Source: an uncultured delta proteobacterium
GTDB lineage: Bacteria > Myxococcota_A > Polyangia > Polyangiales > Polyangiaceae
DNA: 64,000 bases
NCBI GenBank assembly: GCA_903906315.1
Contig: CAIVJW010000026.1
Span: 1-64,000, forward strand
Direction: 5' to 3'
Shown here: positions 31,536 to 40,321 of the stretch, in pieces
How positions within the stretch are numbered: position 1 is the stretch's first letter
Layout: each line of letters opens with the position of its first letter
Notes under the pieces: generated by a model
Told to the model about the DNA's origin: nothing
The model's input: only the letters and a program-made list of their open reading frames with translations
Database searches by the model: none
Position numbers and translations under genes: made by a program

Positions 31536-34500
31536 TTCCCCACCACGACGCGCTGCCCGAACGCGCGATCCGCGGCCTCGCAGAACGCCCGAAACGCCGG
31601 GTACTCGGCGACCGGCACGCGCGCCTTGCGGAGCACGAGCACGCTCTTGACGACGACCTTGCCGCCCGACTGCTCGGCCGTGACCGAGAACCGCCCGTAC
31701 GGCGAGTCGACCTGCTGCGCCTGCGGGAGCGCCTGCACCTTCGCGCCGGGCGGGAGCTTCACGACCCACTCCTCGTCGCGCGTCGTCAGCGCCCGGAGCG
31801 CGACGTCGTGGTTGCGCGTCGACAGGGACGCGAGGTCCGCGACGAGCCGCCCCGCCGGCCCCGCCGGCAGGCTGAACGTGTCGCCCTCGCGGCGCGCGAA
31901 CGTCGGCGCGCGCCCCTTCGTGCGCACGTGCACCGGCACCTCGACGTCCTCGAGGTCGTTCACCTCGACGCCCGCCTTGCCCGCCGCGAGCTCGACCGGC
32001 CCGAGGTCCTCGGTCAGGTCGCGCGTCGCGCGCTCGGTGCGCGCGGCCTCGGCGAGGTAGCGCTGCCTCCACTGCGAGGCGAACGCCCCCGTCACCGTCG
32101 AGTCCGTGACGAACTGCGCGGCCCCGTCGGCCCCGAGCGTCGCCTCGACGCGGCGGCGAACCACGCTCTCCTCGGGCGGCGGGCTCGGCAACCGCACGAG
32201 CTTCGGCTTGCCCTCGTTGACCTGCAGCCCGATGGCTCCGCGGTCCATCGGCGGCAGCTCGCCGGAGCCCGAGTGCTCGGCGGTGCCGTCGAGGTAGAGG
32301 TCGAGCGACGGCACGTACGCGATCGCGTGATCGAACGGCGCGAGGCTGGCCGGGTCGGGCTCGATGTCGCCGCGCAGGCGCGTCCGGACCAGCACGATCG
32401 TCGACGGGATGCCGAGCTCGCGCAGGAGCGTGACGATGAGCGTCGCCTTGTCCTTGCAGTCGCCCCAGCCGCGCGCGAGCGTCTGCGCGGTGCGACGCGG
32501 GCGGATGCCCTCGATGCCGAACTCGAGCGCCACGTAGCGCGTGCGCGTCGCGTACTTGTAGACCGCGCGCACCTTGGCGCGGTCGTCGGTGAGGCCCTTG
32601 GTGATCTCCTTGGCGACGCGGCGCACCTCGTCGTCGACGTCGAACTGCTCGCGGACCAGGCCCCAGTACCAGGCGCCGACCTGGTCCCACGTCTTGAAGG
32701 TCGACACGTGCACGCGCGCGAGGGTCTCGCCCCACGGCGGCATCGCGGGCTCCGGCACGGCCGGCGCGACGTCGGTCGCGGCGAAGCGATAGATCCGTCG
32801 GTCGCCGTCGTCCTTCACCTCGCGCACGAGGTTCGGCAGCGGTGAGGCGAACGTGTAGAGCGCCTTGTCCTTCGGCGCGATGAGCACGTACTCGCTCGAC
32901 GCGGCCGGCTCGTCGCCCTGCAGGTACTCGACCTCGCCGAAGTAATCGGCGATCTCGTTTCTCGGCGCGACGTCCTCGACGCGGTAGCGCAGCTCCACCA
33001 CGTCGCCCGCGTTCAGCCGCGGGAAGTGCACGTAGAACGTGCGCTGCGACGTGTACATGCTGATCTCGGGGTTGTGCGCCGAGCCCTCGCCGCTCTCGAT
33101 CGCCTCGTCGACCTTGCCGTCGGCGCGGTAGACGCGCGCGGCGCGGAGCGCGACCGTCTGGCGCTCGCCCTGGTACTCGAACGCGTACTCGCGCGCGGCC
33201 GCGGCCGACTCGTCGGTGAGCGGCTGGAACACGACCTGCCGGAAGCGGCTCGCGAGGCCGTTCGGGAAGACGGTCGTCACCGTGAGGTTGCGGAGCGTGC
33301 GCCGCTTGTAGCGCTGCGCGGGCAGCGTGCGCATCGGCAGGAAGCGATCCTGCGCCCACGCGTACGCCTCGTCGGCGCGCGGCTTCGGTGGCTCGATGTG
33401 CTCGACGTACTCGCGCACGTCCTTGGCCTGCGGCGAGATGACGAGGATCTGGCGCAGGAGCTCGAGCTGCTTGTCGCGCTGGTCCTCCTCGCCGTAGAGG
33501 TCCGACAGCGCGCGCAGCGTCGCGAGGTCCTCGGGCGCGAGGGAGAGCGCGCGCTGGTAGGTCGCGAGCGCGCGGTCGTTCTGCCCGAGCGCGCGGTAGG
33601 TCCGCGCCGCCAGCCCGCGCGCCCACGCCGAGTCCGGCTCGCTGCGCAGGAAGCGCTCGAGCCAGCGCTCGGCCCCGGCCGTATCGCGCCGCGCGACCGC
33701 GAGCTCCACGCCTTGGCTGAGAAAGCCCGAGTCGTCGAAGCGAAGCGCCGCGTAGCGCGCCTCGACCTCGCTCGCCTCGGTGTCGCGCCCGAGCGCGCGC
33801 AGCTGCGTCGCGTACGCGCGCAGCAGCGCGACGCTCGACGGCTGCCGCGAAACGGCGCGCTCGAGCGTGCCGAGCGCCGTGCGCTTGAGCCCCGCCTCGA
33901 CGTACACCTCGACGAGCCCGGCCGTCGCCGCGACGTGGTCCGGGTCGATCGCGAGCAGGCGCTCGTAGAGCGGCACCGCCTCGCGCCAGTTGATGCCCGA
34001 CTGCGCGAGCTGCGCGCGCGCGAGCAGGACGTCGACGTCGTCGCGTCCCTTCCCGGCGAGCGCGTCGGCCTTCTCGATCCACTCGCGCTGCTGGTTGCGG
34101 TCCTCGGCGAGGCGACCCGCCAGCAGGAGGCGCGCGACCGTGGGCTCGCCCTCCGCCGCGCGCCGCGCCAGGTCCCGGGCCTTGTGCTCGGCCTTCGGGT
34201 CGCCGCCCGTCACCTGGAGATAGCGCGCGTACGCCTCGAGCACGGCCGCGCTCGGCTTGCCCCCGGCGATCGCGCGCTCGAACCGATCGACCGGCCCGGC
34301 GAGCCCGCCCTTCGGGGCGCGCGGCTTCTCTTTCGGCGCCGGGTCGCGAGCCCCGCCGCTCTTCGCCTCGACGCGTGCGACCGGCGCCTTCGTGTTGCGC
34401 GCCGCCGCCAGGCTCGACTCCGCGTCGGCGACCGCCTCGACGTCGAGGTCCGGCGCGCCCTTCTCGTCGCCGATGCGCAGCGCGAACTTCGGCGCCTCGT

Positions 34501-35299
34501 CGCCGCCGCACACCTTGACCATGAGGCGGTTCAGGCCGGGCGCGAGCGGCACGGTGGCCGCGAGCCGGTCGATGTCGAGGTCGCGGTAAGCGGCGTCCGA
34601 GAGGACCTCCTCGCCGTTCCAGAACACCTTGGCCGCGCCCTCGGCGCCGAGCCACAGGCTCACCTTGCGCGACGCCTTCGCCCCGGCCTTCGCGCGCACG
34701 AACGTCGTCGCGTAGGCGCACACGTTCTCGCGCGGGCGCACGAGGTCGCCGAAGTCGAACCACCCGTAGTGGGTGATCTCGGGCGGCACCCGCCAGCGCA
34801 CGGTGCGCTCCTTGCCGTCGTACGCGCGGCCCGGCACGATCGGCTCGGCGAGGTCGGTCTCGGGCCCGAACGTGCGCTCGAAGCCGCCCTTGTTCTCGTT
34901 GTCGAACGGGCCGACGCTCATCCAGCGCCGCACGAAGCCGAGCTTCTCCACGCGCGCCAGCGCACCGTCGAGGTCCCCACGCCGCCGCCGCGCGTACGCG
35001 CGCAAGAGCTCGGCGTAGACCTTGATCTGCGGGGCCGCCTGCGGATCCTCCGCCACCGCCGCGATCGCCTCCTCGACGTGCGTCGGGTCGGCGCGGTCCC
35101 AGGTCCTCCACAGCTCGCGCAGCGCGGCGTAGACCTCGGCCCCCTTCGCCGCGCGCACGGCCTCAACGGCGCGCTCGAGGTCCGGGTGCAGCACGCCCGT
35201 CGCGCCGGAGCGCGGGTCGGCATGCACCTCGGGGCCAGGCCCGGTCGCCCCCAAGGCCGCCGCGCCTGCGACGACCACCCTCGTCCAGCGGAACCGCAT
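31532..35299 (-). CDS. Large TPR / DUF3857 / transglutaminase-like exported protein
   Basis: 1255 residues from the ATG at 35299, which starts an export signal (RWTRVVVAGAAALGATG). Residues about 30-600 contain many TPR-like helix pairs (ALATYQRALSLAPEDLATLR and similar). About 640-1010 match DUF3857 followed by a transglutaminase core: catalytic Cys948 in WGDCKDKATL, His in FDHAIAYV, and Asp in SLDLYLDGTAEH. A beta-rich C-terminal domain ends the protein. The family is typical of Myxococcota and Bacteroidota envelopes; it may cross-link or cleave proteins outside the cytoplasm. The 356-nt gap upstream separates it from mglB. Confidence 0.88.
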   Translation of the reverse strand: MRFRWTRVVVAGAAALGATGPGPEVHADPRSGATGVLHPDLERAVEAVRAAKGAEVYAALRELWRTWDRADPTHVEEAIAAVAEDPQAAPQIKVYAELLRAYARRRRGDLDGALARVEKLGFVRRWMSVGPFDNENKGGFERTFGPETDLAEPIVPGRAYDGKERTVRWRVPPEITHYGWFDFGDLVRPRENVCAYATTFVRAKAGAKASRKVSLWLGAEGAAKVFWNGEEVLSDAAYRDLDIDRLAATVPLAPGLNRLMVKVCGGDEAPKFALRIGDEKGAPDLDVEAVADAESSLAAARNTKAPVARVEAKSGGARDPAPKEKPRAPKGGLAGPVDRFERAIAGGKPSAAVLEAYARYLQVTGGDPKAEHKARDLARRAAEGEPTVARLLLAGRLAEDRNQQREWIEKADALAGKGRDDVDVLLARAQLAQSGINWREAVPLYERLLAIDPDHVAATAGLVEVYVEAGLKRTALGTLERAVSRQPSSVALLRAYATQLRALGRDTEASEVEARYAALRFDDSGFLSQGVELAVARRDTAGAERWLERFLRSEPDSAWARGLAARTYRALGQNDRALATYQRALSLAPEDLATLRALSDLYGEEDQRDKQLELLRQILVISPQAKDVREYVEHIEPPKPRADEAYAWAQDRFLPMRTLPAQRYKRRTLRNLTVTTVFPNGLASRFRQVVFQPLTDESAAAAREYAFEYQGERQTVALRAARVYRADGKVDEAIESGEGSAHNPEISMYTSQRTFYVHFPRLNAGDVVELRYRVEDVAPRNEIADYFGEVEYLQGDEPAASSEYVLIAPKDKALYTFASPLPNLVREVKDDGDRRIYRFAATDVAPAVPEPAMPPWGETLARVHVSTFKTWDQVGAWYWGLVREQFDVDDEVRRVAKEITKGLTDDRAKVRAVYKYATRTRYVALEFGIEGIRPRRTAQTLARGWGDCKDKATLIVTLLRELGIPSTIVLVRTRLRGDIEPDPASLAPFDHAIAYVPSLDLYLDGTAEHSGSGELPPMDRGAIGLQVNEGKPKLVRLPSPPPEESVVRRRVEATLGADGAAQFVTDSTVTGAFASQWRQRYLAEAARTERATRDLTEDLGPVELAAGKAGVEVNDLEDVEVPVHVRTKGRAPTFARREGDTFSLPAGPAGRLVADLASLSTRNHDVALRALTTRDEEWVVKLPPGAKVQALPQAQQVDSPYGRFSVTAEQSGGKVVVKSVLVLRKARVPVAEYPAFRAFCEAADRAFGQRVVVGK

Positions 35300-35655
35300 C
35301 CTGCCCGCTATCCCGTGGGCCTTCCGCCAGGTCAAGCGGTCCGAGCGCTTTGCCGCGCCGCGGGGCCTCGCGGAGGCGTCGGATGAAGCCGGCCGTTGTC
35401 CGATCGCCCTGCATCGGATAAAACCGTCCGCCTGGCCCTCGTGCCCGCGCTCGCGGACGGGCGGCGGGAAGTAGTCTAGGATAGCGGCAGCACCATGAAC
35501 CCATCGTCGCGCCGCAAGCGCCGGCTCACGCCGCGCCCGACGCGCAGGCACCGCGCGAGCGCGCGGGCTTGAAGACCGACGGGACCTCGCCCACCGACGC
35601 CAACGCCGAGTATATGCCGCGGTCGCAAGACCCCGGGGAGCCCGAGTAAGGAACG
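35300..35655. other. Divergent region upstream of mglBA
   Basis: A 356-nt gap between the transglutaminase-type gene and mglB. A possible plus-strand promoter is TTGTCC (35396-35401) and ATAAAA (35418-35423), 16 nt apart; it is A/T-richer than its surroundings. A 25-codon basic frame at 35495-35572 has no good ribosome site and is not called. Confidence 0.35.
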
Positions 35656-36138
35656 ATGGTCAACCCTCAGATGGTGATGTACGAGGAGGAGTTCAATCAG
35701 ATCCAGACTGTCGTGGATCGCCTCGTCAAGGACGCCAACGCCAAGGTCGTCTTCATCGTCGACAAGAACGGTCAGCTGATCGCCGCGAGCGGCGACGTCG
35801 ACAACCTCGACACGACGTCGCTCGCCTCGCTGACCGCGGGCAACATCGCCGCGACCGGCGGCATGGCGAAGCTCCTCAAGGAGAACGAGTTCGCGACTCA
35901 GTTCCACGAGGGCGAGAAGGCGAACATCCACATTCAGCTGGTCGGCAACCGGGTCATCCTGGTCGTCATCTTCGACGCGAAGTCGAGCCTCGGCCTCGTG
36001 CGCCTCCGGGTGCGCAAGGCGAGCGAGGAGCTGAACCACATCTTCGAGGCGCTCCTGAAGAAGGTGCAGGAGCCCGGCGCCGACTCTCCGTTCGCGGAGA
36101 TCACGGACGAAGACATCGACAACCTGTTCAACGACTGA
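35656..36138 (+). CDS. mglB: MglB, GTPase-activating roadblock/LC7 protein for MglA
   Basis: 160 residues, almost colinear with Myxococcus Mgl[54 protein letters not shown], and the acidic end [15 protein letters not shown]. Roadblock/LC7 fold, dimeric. In M. xanthus it is the GAP for MglA at the lagging pole and drives cell polarity and reversals. AAGGA lies just before the ATG at 35656. mglA follows after 61 nt, the conserved order. Confidence 0.97.
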   Translation: MVNPQMVMYEEEFNQIQTVVDRLVKDANAKVVFIVDKNGQLIAASGDVDNLDTTSLASLTAGNIAATGGMAKLLKENEFATQFHEGEKANIHIQLVGNRVILVVIFDAKSSLGLVRLRVRKASEELNHIFEALLKKVQEPGADSPFAEITDEDIDNLFND

Positions 36139-36199
36139 TGAGCGCGGAGGTCATGGGGCTGCTCTTCGCGGCCGCTACCCAGAGCCAGAGCGAGGCGAG

Positions 36200-36790
36200 A
36201 TGAGCTTCATCAATTACATGGCGCGCGAGATCAACTGCAAGATCGTCTACTACGGCCCCGGTTTGTGCGGGAAGACGACGAACCTGCAGTACATCTACGA
36301 GCGCACGAACCCCGAAGCGAAGGGCAAGATGATCTCCCTCGCGACGGAGACGGACCGGACGCTCTTCTTCGACTTCCTGCCGCTCGCGCTCGGCGAGATC
36401 CGCGGGTTCAAGACGCGGTTTCACCTCTACACGGTGCCGGGCCAGGTCTTCTACGACGCGAGCCGCAAGCTCATCCTCAAGGGCGTCGACGGGGTGGTGT
36501 TCGTCGCCGACTCCCAGATCGGGCGCATCGAAGCGAACCAGGAGTCGGTCGAGAACCTGCGGACGAACCTGGCCGAGCAGGGCTACTCGCTCGACAAGGT
36601 CCCGTACGTCATGCAGTACAACAAGCGTGATCTGCCGGAGATCGCCACGCCGGAAGAGCTGCGCGAGCTGCTCAATCCGACGAAGGTCCCCGAGTACGAG
36701 GCGGTCGCGCGCACCGGCGTCGGCGTCTTCGACACGTTGAAGGCGGTCGCCAAGCTGGTCCTGACGGAGCTCAAGAAGGGCGGACCGTAG
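36200..36790 (+). CDS. mglA: MglA, Ras-like polarity GTPase
   Basis: 196 residues. P-loop [10 protein letters not shown] (about 19-28), [20 protein letters not shown] with the myxobacterial Thr78 variant of the switch region, and NKRD for guanine recognition. The sequence matches Myxococcus MglA over its whole length. The GTP-bound form marks the leading pole and engages gliding and type IV pilus machineries. It is co-transcribed with mglB. A strong terminator stands about 70 nt after its stop. Confidence 0.98.
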   Translation: MSFINYMAREINCKIVYYGPGLCGKTTNLQYIYERTNPEAKGKMISLATETDRTLFFDFLPLALGEIRGFKTRFHLYTVPGQVFYDASRKLILKGVDGVVFVADSQIGRIEANQESVENLRTNLAEQGYSLDKVPYVMQYNKRDLPEIATPEELRELLNPTKVPEYEAVARTGVGVFDTLKAVAKLVLTELKKGGP

Positions 36791-36858
36791 TCCCAAGGGG
36801 GCCACGATCGCCCGCCCTCGACCGGAGCGCTCCCGCGGAGCGCCGTGACGGTCGGCCC

Positions 36859-36887
36859 GAGCCCGCGCCCGAGAGGGTCGCGGGCTC
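36859..36887 (+). terminator. Intrinsic terminator of mglBA
   Basis: GAGCCCGCG / CGCGGGCTC 9-bp stem with an 11-nt loop, followed by GTTCCTTTC. It lies 68 nt after the mglA stop codon. The best U-tract-type terminator seen on the plus strand. Confidence 0.75.
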
Positions 36888-36977
36888 GTTCCTTTCGAAG
36901 AGGACCTACGGCCTCACAACGACGCCACGATGGAACACGAAGAGCGCCGCCAGCTGAGCCGGTCGGCGCTCTCTCTC

Positions 36978-37026
36978 GGGCTCGCGGCCCCATCGTGACC
37001 CACCGCTCGGGGCCGCTCGCGGCCCC
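36978..37026 (-). repeat. Stop-adjacent palindromes behind the 39-residue gene
   Basis: A perfect palindrome GGGGCCGC-TC-GCGGCCCC spans 37009-37026, 8 nt after the stop of the small basic gene on the minus strand. A second, truncated copy with the same spacer (ATCGTGAC) lies at 36978-36991. Confidence 0.8.
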
Positions 37027-37034
37027 AAGCTCGA

Positions 37035-37154
37035 CTACGCACGGCAGTAGATGCGGTTGCGGCGGGCGCGGTTCTTCGCCTTCATGCCGGCGCGGAGGCG
37101 CTTGGTCTTCGTGCGGTTCGTCTTGCGGGGGTGCTTCGAGAGCTGCAGGTACAT
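37035..37154 (-). CDS. 39-residue highly basic protein, ribosomal-protein-like
   Basis: A short gene easily missed by length cut-offs. The 39 residues begin MYLQLSKHPRKTNRTKTKRL and end ARRNRIYCRA; more than 40% are Lys or Arg. Nearly every codon ends in G or C, as expected for a real gene here. AAGGA stands 9 nt before the ATG at 37154. Size and composition resemble small ribosomal proteins (bL34, bL36, bTHX), but the sequence fits none of those I know. It could be a lineage-specific ribosome- or nucleoid-associated protein. Its stop is followed by the palindromic repeat, as for rplT and rpoZ. Confidence 0.75.
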   Translation of the reverse strand: MYLQLSKHPRKTNRTKTKRLRAGMKAKNRARRNRIYCRA

Positions 37155-37292
37155 GGCGACGTTTCCTTCTGCGCGGGCGAGGCGTCCGCCTCGGCAGCCA
37201 CGATCGGTTCGGGGCGCGAGAAGCTACGGCATCGCCTGACGAAGTTCAAGCCCTCGCCGGAAGCGAGCCCCCGCCCCGACGCACGAGACCGG

Positions 37293-38288
37293 ATGCCGGG
37301 GCATGGTAGCCTGCCTGAAGTGACGAGCGACGTGCCGTCCTGGCCGCCTCCGGGCCGAAGCTCGCCACCGGCGCCCCCGCGGGGGGTGCAGAGCGCGTCC
37401 CGTTGGAGCGTGGGCGCCCGCCTCGCCGACCGCTACCGCCTCGTGCACACGCTCGGGCGCGGCGGCAGCGCCGAGGTCTGGTGCGCGCTCTGCGAGGTCA
37501 CGGGCACGCACGTCGCGATGAAGCTTCACGACGAGGCCGACGACGACGAGGAGGGCGGCGCGGACCGGGCGCTGGAGCGGTTTCACCTCGAGGCGCGGCT
37601 AGCCGGCCTCGTTGCGAACGACAGCCCGCACGTCGTCCGCGTCCTGGACGTGGGCCTCGAGCGGGGCGTCCCGTTCCTCGTCATGGAGCGCGTGAACGGC
37701 CGGTCTCTCGCGCAGGAGCTCGACCGCTGCGGCGTGGTGCCGACGGAGCGGTTCGCCGGCCTCTTCGCGCAAGTCGCCGAGGCCGTCGCAGCCCTGCACG
37801 ACGCGGGCTTCGTGCACGGCGACCTCAAGCCCGGGAACCTCCTCGTCCACGGCGGCCCGGCAGGCGCGCTCGTGAAGGTGGCCGACTTCGGCGCTGCCTT
37901 GCCCATCGGGCGGCCCGCACCCGATCCGGACGACCGATCGACCCCCGCGTTCGTCCTCGGCTCGCCGGCGTACATGAGCCCGGAGCAGCTCGCGGGCGAC
38001 GCGCTCGACGAGCGCAGCGACGTCTGGTCGCTCGGCGTCGTCGCGTACGAGGCGGTCACCGGCTGGCCGCCGTTCGGCGCGGCCTCGGTCGCCGACCTCG
38101 TGACGGCGATCGCGACGCGACCCCACCCGCCGCCGTCACGGCGCCGGGCATCCGTGCCGCCCGGATTCGATGCGTGGATCGAGCGCGCGCTCGACAAGGC
38201 ACCGGCGGGCCGCTTCGCGAGCGTGCGCTCGATGGCGGAGGCGCTCGGCGCGGCGCTCGCCGCGAGCGACCTCGCCCCCGCGACGTAG
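37293..38288 (+). CDS. Cytosolic Ser/Thr protein kinase, non-RD catalytic loop
   Basis: 331 residues from the ATG at 37293. A Pro/Ser-rich N-terminal 45 residues precede a complete kinase domain: LGRGGSAEVW, VAMKLH (Lys), HGDLKPGNLL, VADFGAAL and GSPAYMSPEQ. The usual HRD is HGD here, so regulation by activation-loop phosphorylation may differ, although the catalytic Asp is kept. No transmembrane helix. Typical of the large soluble kinase complement of myxobacteria. A small lipoprotein gene follows after 26 nt. Confidence 0.88.
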   Translation: MPGHGSLPEVTSDVPSWPPPGRSSPPAPPRGVQSASRWSVGARLADRYRLVHTLGRGGSAEVWCALCEVTGTHVAMKLHDEADDDEEGGADRALERFHLEARLAGLVANDSPHVVRVLDVGLERGVPFLVMERVNGRSLAQELDRCGVVPTERFAGLFAQVAEAVAALHDAGFVHGDLKPGNLLVHGGPAGALVKVADFGAALPIGRPAPDPDDRSTPAFVLGSPAYMSPEQLAGDALDERSDVWSLGVVAYEAVTGWPPFGAASVADLVTAIATRPHPPPSRRRASVPPGFDAWIERALDKAPAGRFASVRSMAEALGAALAASDLAPAT

Positions 38289-38314
38289 TCGGTGGAGTAC
38301 GCTGCGGCCCCGCC

Positions 38315-38845
38315 ATGCGCCCCGATCTGCCGCTCCTCGTGCTCGCCGTCGCGTCCACGTCGTGCGGCGCCAGCATCCAGGCCGTGTACGAGGGGGACGC
38401 GCGCTTCGAGCACTGCATGGCGCTCGACTCGCGCCACGACATGCGCCCCACGATCCGCAGCGCGTGCTGGAACGAGTGGATCGAGTTCTACACGTTCGGG
38501 CAGACGCGCGACCGCGTGGAGTACGCCGAGCTCCGCCAGCGACAGCTTCACGCCTCGAGCGATTTCGACGAGGGCGACGGGCTGACTGCCGCGCCCGCCA
38601 CGCGCGCCGCCCCCGATCCGACGAGCGTGCACGCGCCGCCGCCCCGCATCGTGTCAGCCGACGCCGGCGCGCCCGCGGTCGCGTCGGCCGTAGCCACGCC
38701 CCCCTCGGAGCCGCCGCTTCCGGGCAGCGACTGCGCCCGCGGCTGCGAGGAGAGCTTCGGGTCGTGCCGCAAGGGCTGCACCGTCCCGGCGTGTGACAAG
38801 GCCTGCGAGGGCCGCTACCGGCGGTGCATGCGCCGATGCTTCTGA
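38315..38845 (+). CDS. Small lipoprotein with C-terminal Cys-rich motif
   Basis: 176 residues from the ATG at 38315. Short signal sequence with lipobox STSC (Cys 17). A central region with FEHCMALDSRHDMRPTIRSACWNEWIEFYTFGQT suggests a helical hairpin. A Pro/Ala linker follows, and the C-terminal about 38 residues hold paired Cys (CARGCEESFGSCRKGC...CDKACEGRYRRCMRRC) spaced as an alpha-hairpinin or CHCH-like disulfide fold. No characterised relative known to me. TACGCT 12-17 nt upstream may be a -10 element. Confidence 0.72.
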   Translation: MRPDLPLLVLAVASTSCGASIQAVYEGDARFEHCMALDSRHDMRPTIRSACWNEWIEFYTFGQTRDRVEYAELRQRQLHASSDFDEGDGLTAAPATRAAPDPTSVHAPPPRIVSADAGAPAVASAVATPPSEPPLPGSDCARGCEESFGSCRKGCTVPACDKACEGRYRRCMRRCF

Positions 38846-38954
38846 TCGACCGCGCGCGGCCCGCCAGGCGCCAGGAATCTTGACCTCCCCCGGGGCGTAG
38901 GGGATGGGTAGGAGCGGGGGGTCTGACCGAATGTTCCCCCTCGCAGAGCCCACG

Positions 38955-40253
38955 ATGTCCTCCACCGATCCCGGCGTCGGCAACGACCCCAACCACGGCG
39001 ATCACGACGGCGCTCCCCGTGTGCTCCGGCCCCGTCGGGCTGCGCCCGCAGACGCCGTGCGCCCCACGCGCGCCGAGGTGAACCTCGGCAACCTGCGGTT
39101 CAACCTTCGCGTGCTCGAGCGGGCGCTCGAGCCGCAGGCCCCACGCACGCCCGCGACCGAGGCGACCCCAGCCGCTCCGCGCGCCGCGATCTGGGGTGTT
39201 CTGAAGGCGGACGCCTACGGCCACGGGGCGCCGGCCGTCGCCCGCACGCTCGAGCGCGCCGGCATCGCGGGGCTCTGCGTGGCGCTGCTCGAAGAGGCGA
39301 TCGAGCTCCGATCGGCGGGCATCCAGATCCCGATCCTCGTGATGGGCGGCTACTACGGGCCGCGCCGCGAGGGCCTCGAGGAGCTCCTCGCGAACGACCT
39401 CGTGCCCGTCATCTACCACGCCGAGCAGGTCGCCGACCTCGCGTCGCTCGGCCGCCCGGTCGGCGTTCACCTCAAGGTCGACACCGGCATGGGCCGCCTC
39501 GGCGCCGCGCCCACGGAGCTCGACGGCGTGATCGAGGCGCTCGCCGCGAGCCCGAGCGTGCGGCTCGACGGCCTGATGACCCACCTCGCGTGCGCCGACG
39601 ACGACGACCTCGGCACGACCGAGGAGCAGCTCGCGCGCTTCTCCGCGATCGAGGCGCGGGCGCGCGCAGCCGGGCTCACGCCGCGGATCCGCCACGCGGC
39701 CAACAGCGCCGGCATGCTCCGCGTGGCGGCCGCGCGCCTCGACGCCGTGCGGCCTGGGATCGCGCTCTTCGGCGTCCCGCCGCGCGCCGGCCTCGGCGCC
39801 TCGGAGGCCGACTCGACGCGCGCTCCGCTGCCGGAGCTCCGACCCGTGATGCGCGTGCGCAGCGAGATCGTGAGCGTCCGCGATCTCCCGCAGGGCGAGC
39901 GCATCGGCTACGGCCACACCTGGCAGTCCGCGCGCAAGAGCCGCATCGCGACGGTGCCGATGGGCTACGCCGACGGCCTCAGCCGCCACCTGTCGAATCG
40001 AGGGCACGCGCTCGTCCGCGGCCGGCGCGCGCCCATCGTCGGCGCGGTCTCGATGGACCTGACGATGGTGGACGTGACGGACGTCCCGGGGTCGCGCCTC
40101 GGAGACGAGGTCGTGTTCCTCGGCGCTCAGGACGGGCCGCTCGGCAAGGACGTGATCAGCGCCTCGGAGATCGCCGATCACGCGGGGACGATCCCGTGGG
40201 AGGTGCTCACGAGCATCTCGCGCCGCGTGCCGCGCTTCTACCGCGAGCCGTAG
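38955..40253 (+). CDS. alr: Alanine racemase
   Basis: 432 residues from the ATG at 38955; alternatives at 38931 and 38904 only extend a non-conserved N-terminus. PLP-binding lysine in GVLKADAYGHG, VDTGMGRLG, NSAGM, the catalytic Tyr region GERIGYGHTW, and MGYADGLSRHLSNRG with VGAVSMDLTMVDVT near the end are all present. It interconverts L- and D-alanine for peptidoglycan. About 40 acidic/polar residues precede the catalytic core, more than usual. It stands alone, not linked to ddl or murF. Confidence 0.95.
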   Translation: MSSTDPGVGNDPNHGDHDGAPRVLRPRRAAPADAVRPTRAEVNLGNLRFNLRVLERALEPQAPRTPATEATPAAPRAAIWGVLKADAYGHGAPAVARTLERAGIAGLCVALLEEAIELRSAGIQIPILVMGGYYGPRREGLEELLANDLVPVIYHAEQVADLASLGRPVGVHLKVDTGMGRLGAAPTELDGVIEALAASPSVRLDGLMTHLACADDDDLGTTEEQLARFSAIEARARAAGLTPRIRHAANSAGMLRVAAARLDAVRPGIALFGVPPRAGLGASEADSTRAPLPELRPVMRVRSEIVSVRDLPQGERIGYGHTWQSARKSRIATVPMGYADGLSRHLSNRGHALVRGRRAPIVGAVSMDLTMVDVTDVPGSRLGDEVVFLGAQDGPLGKDVISASEIADHAGTIPWEVLTSISRRVPRFYREP

Positions 40254-40306
40254 GCGACACCGCGGCGAACCGCGCCGGTCCGGTGCGTGGACACGCGGCT
40301 CCGCTC

Positions 40307-40315
40307 TGGTACCTT
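40307..40315 (+). promoter_or_regulatory. Extended -10-like element TGGTACCTT, leaderless spacing
   Basis: TGGTACCTT ends 6 nt before the ATG at 40322, with TG, TA and the final T all matched. Confidence 0.45.
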
Positions 40316-40321
40316 CGATCC

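Noticed and set aside
35495-35572. 25-codon basic frame upstream of mglB
   Set aside because: Begins with ATG but lacks a ribosome site and has no support beyond composition.
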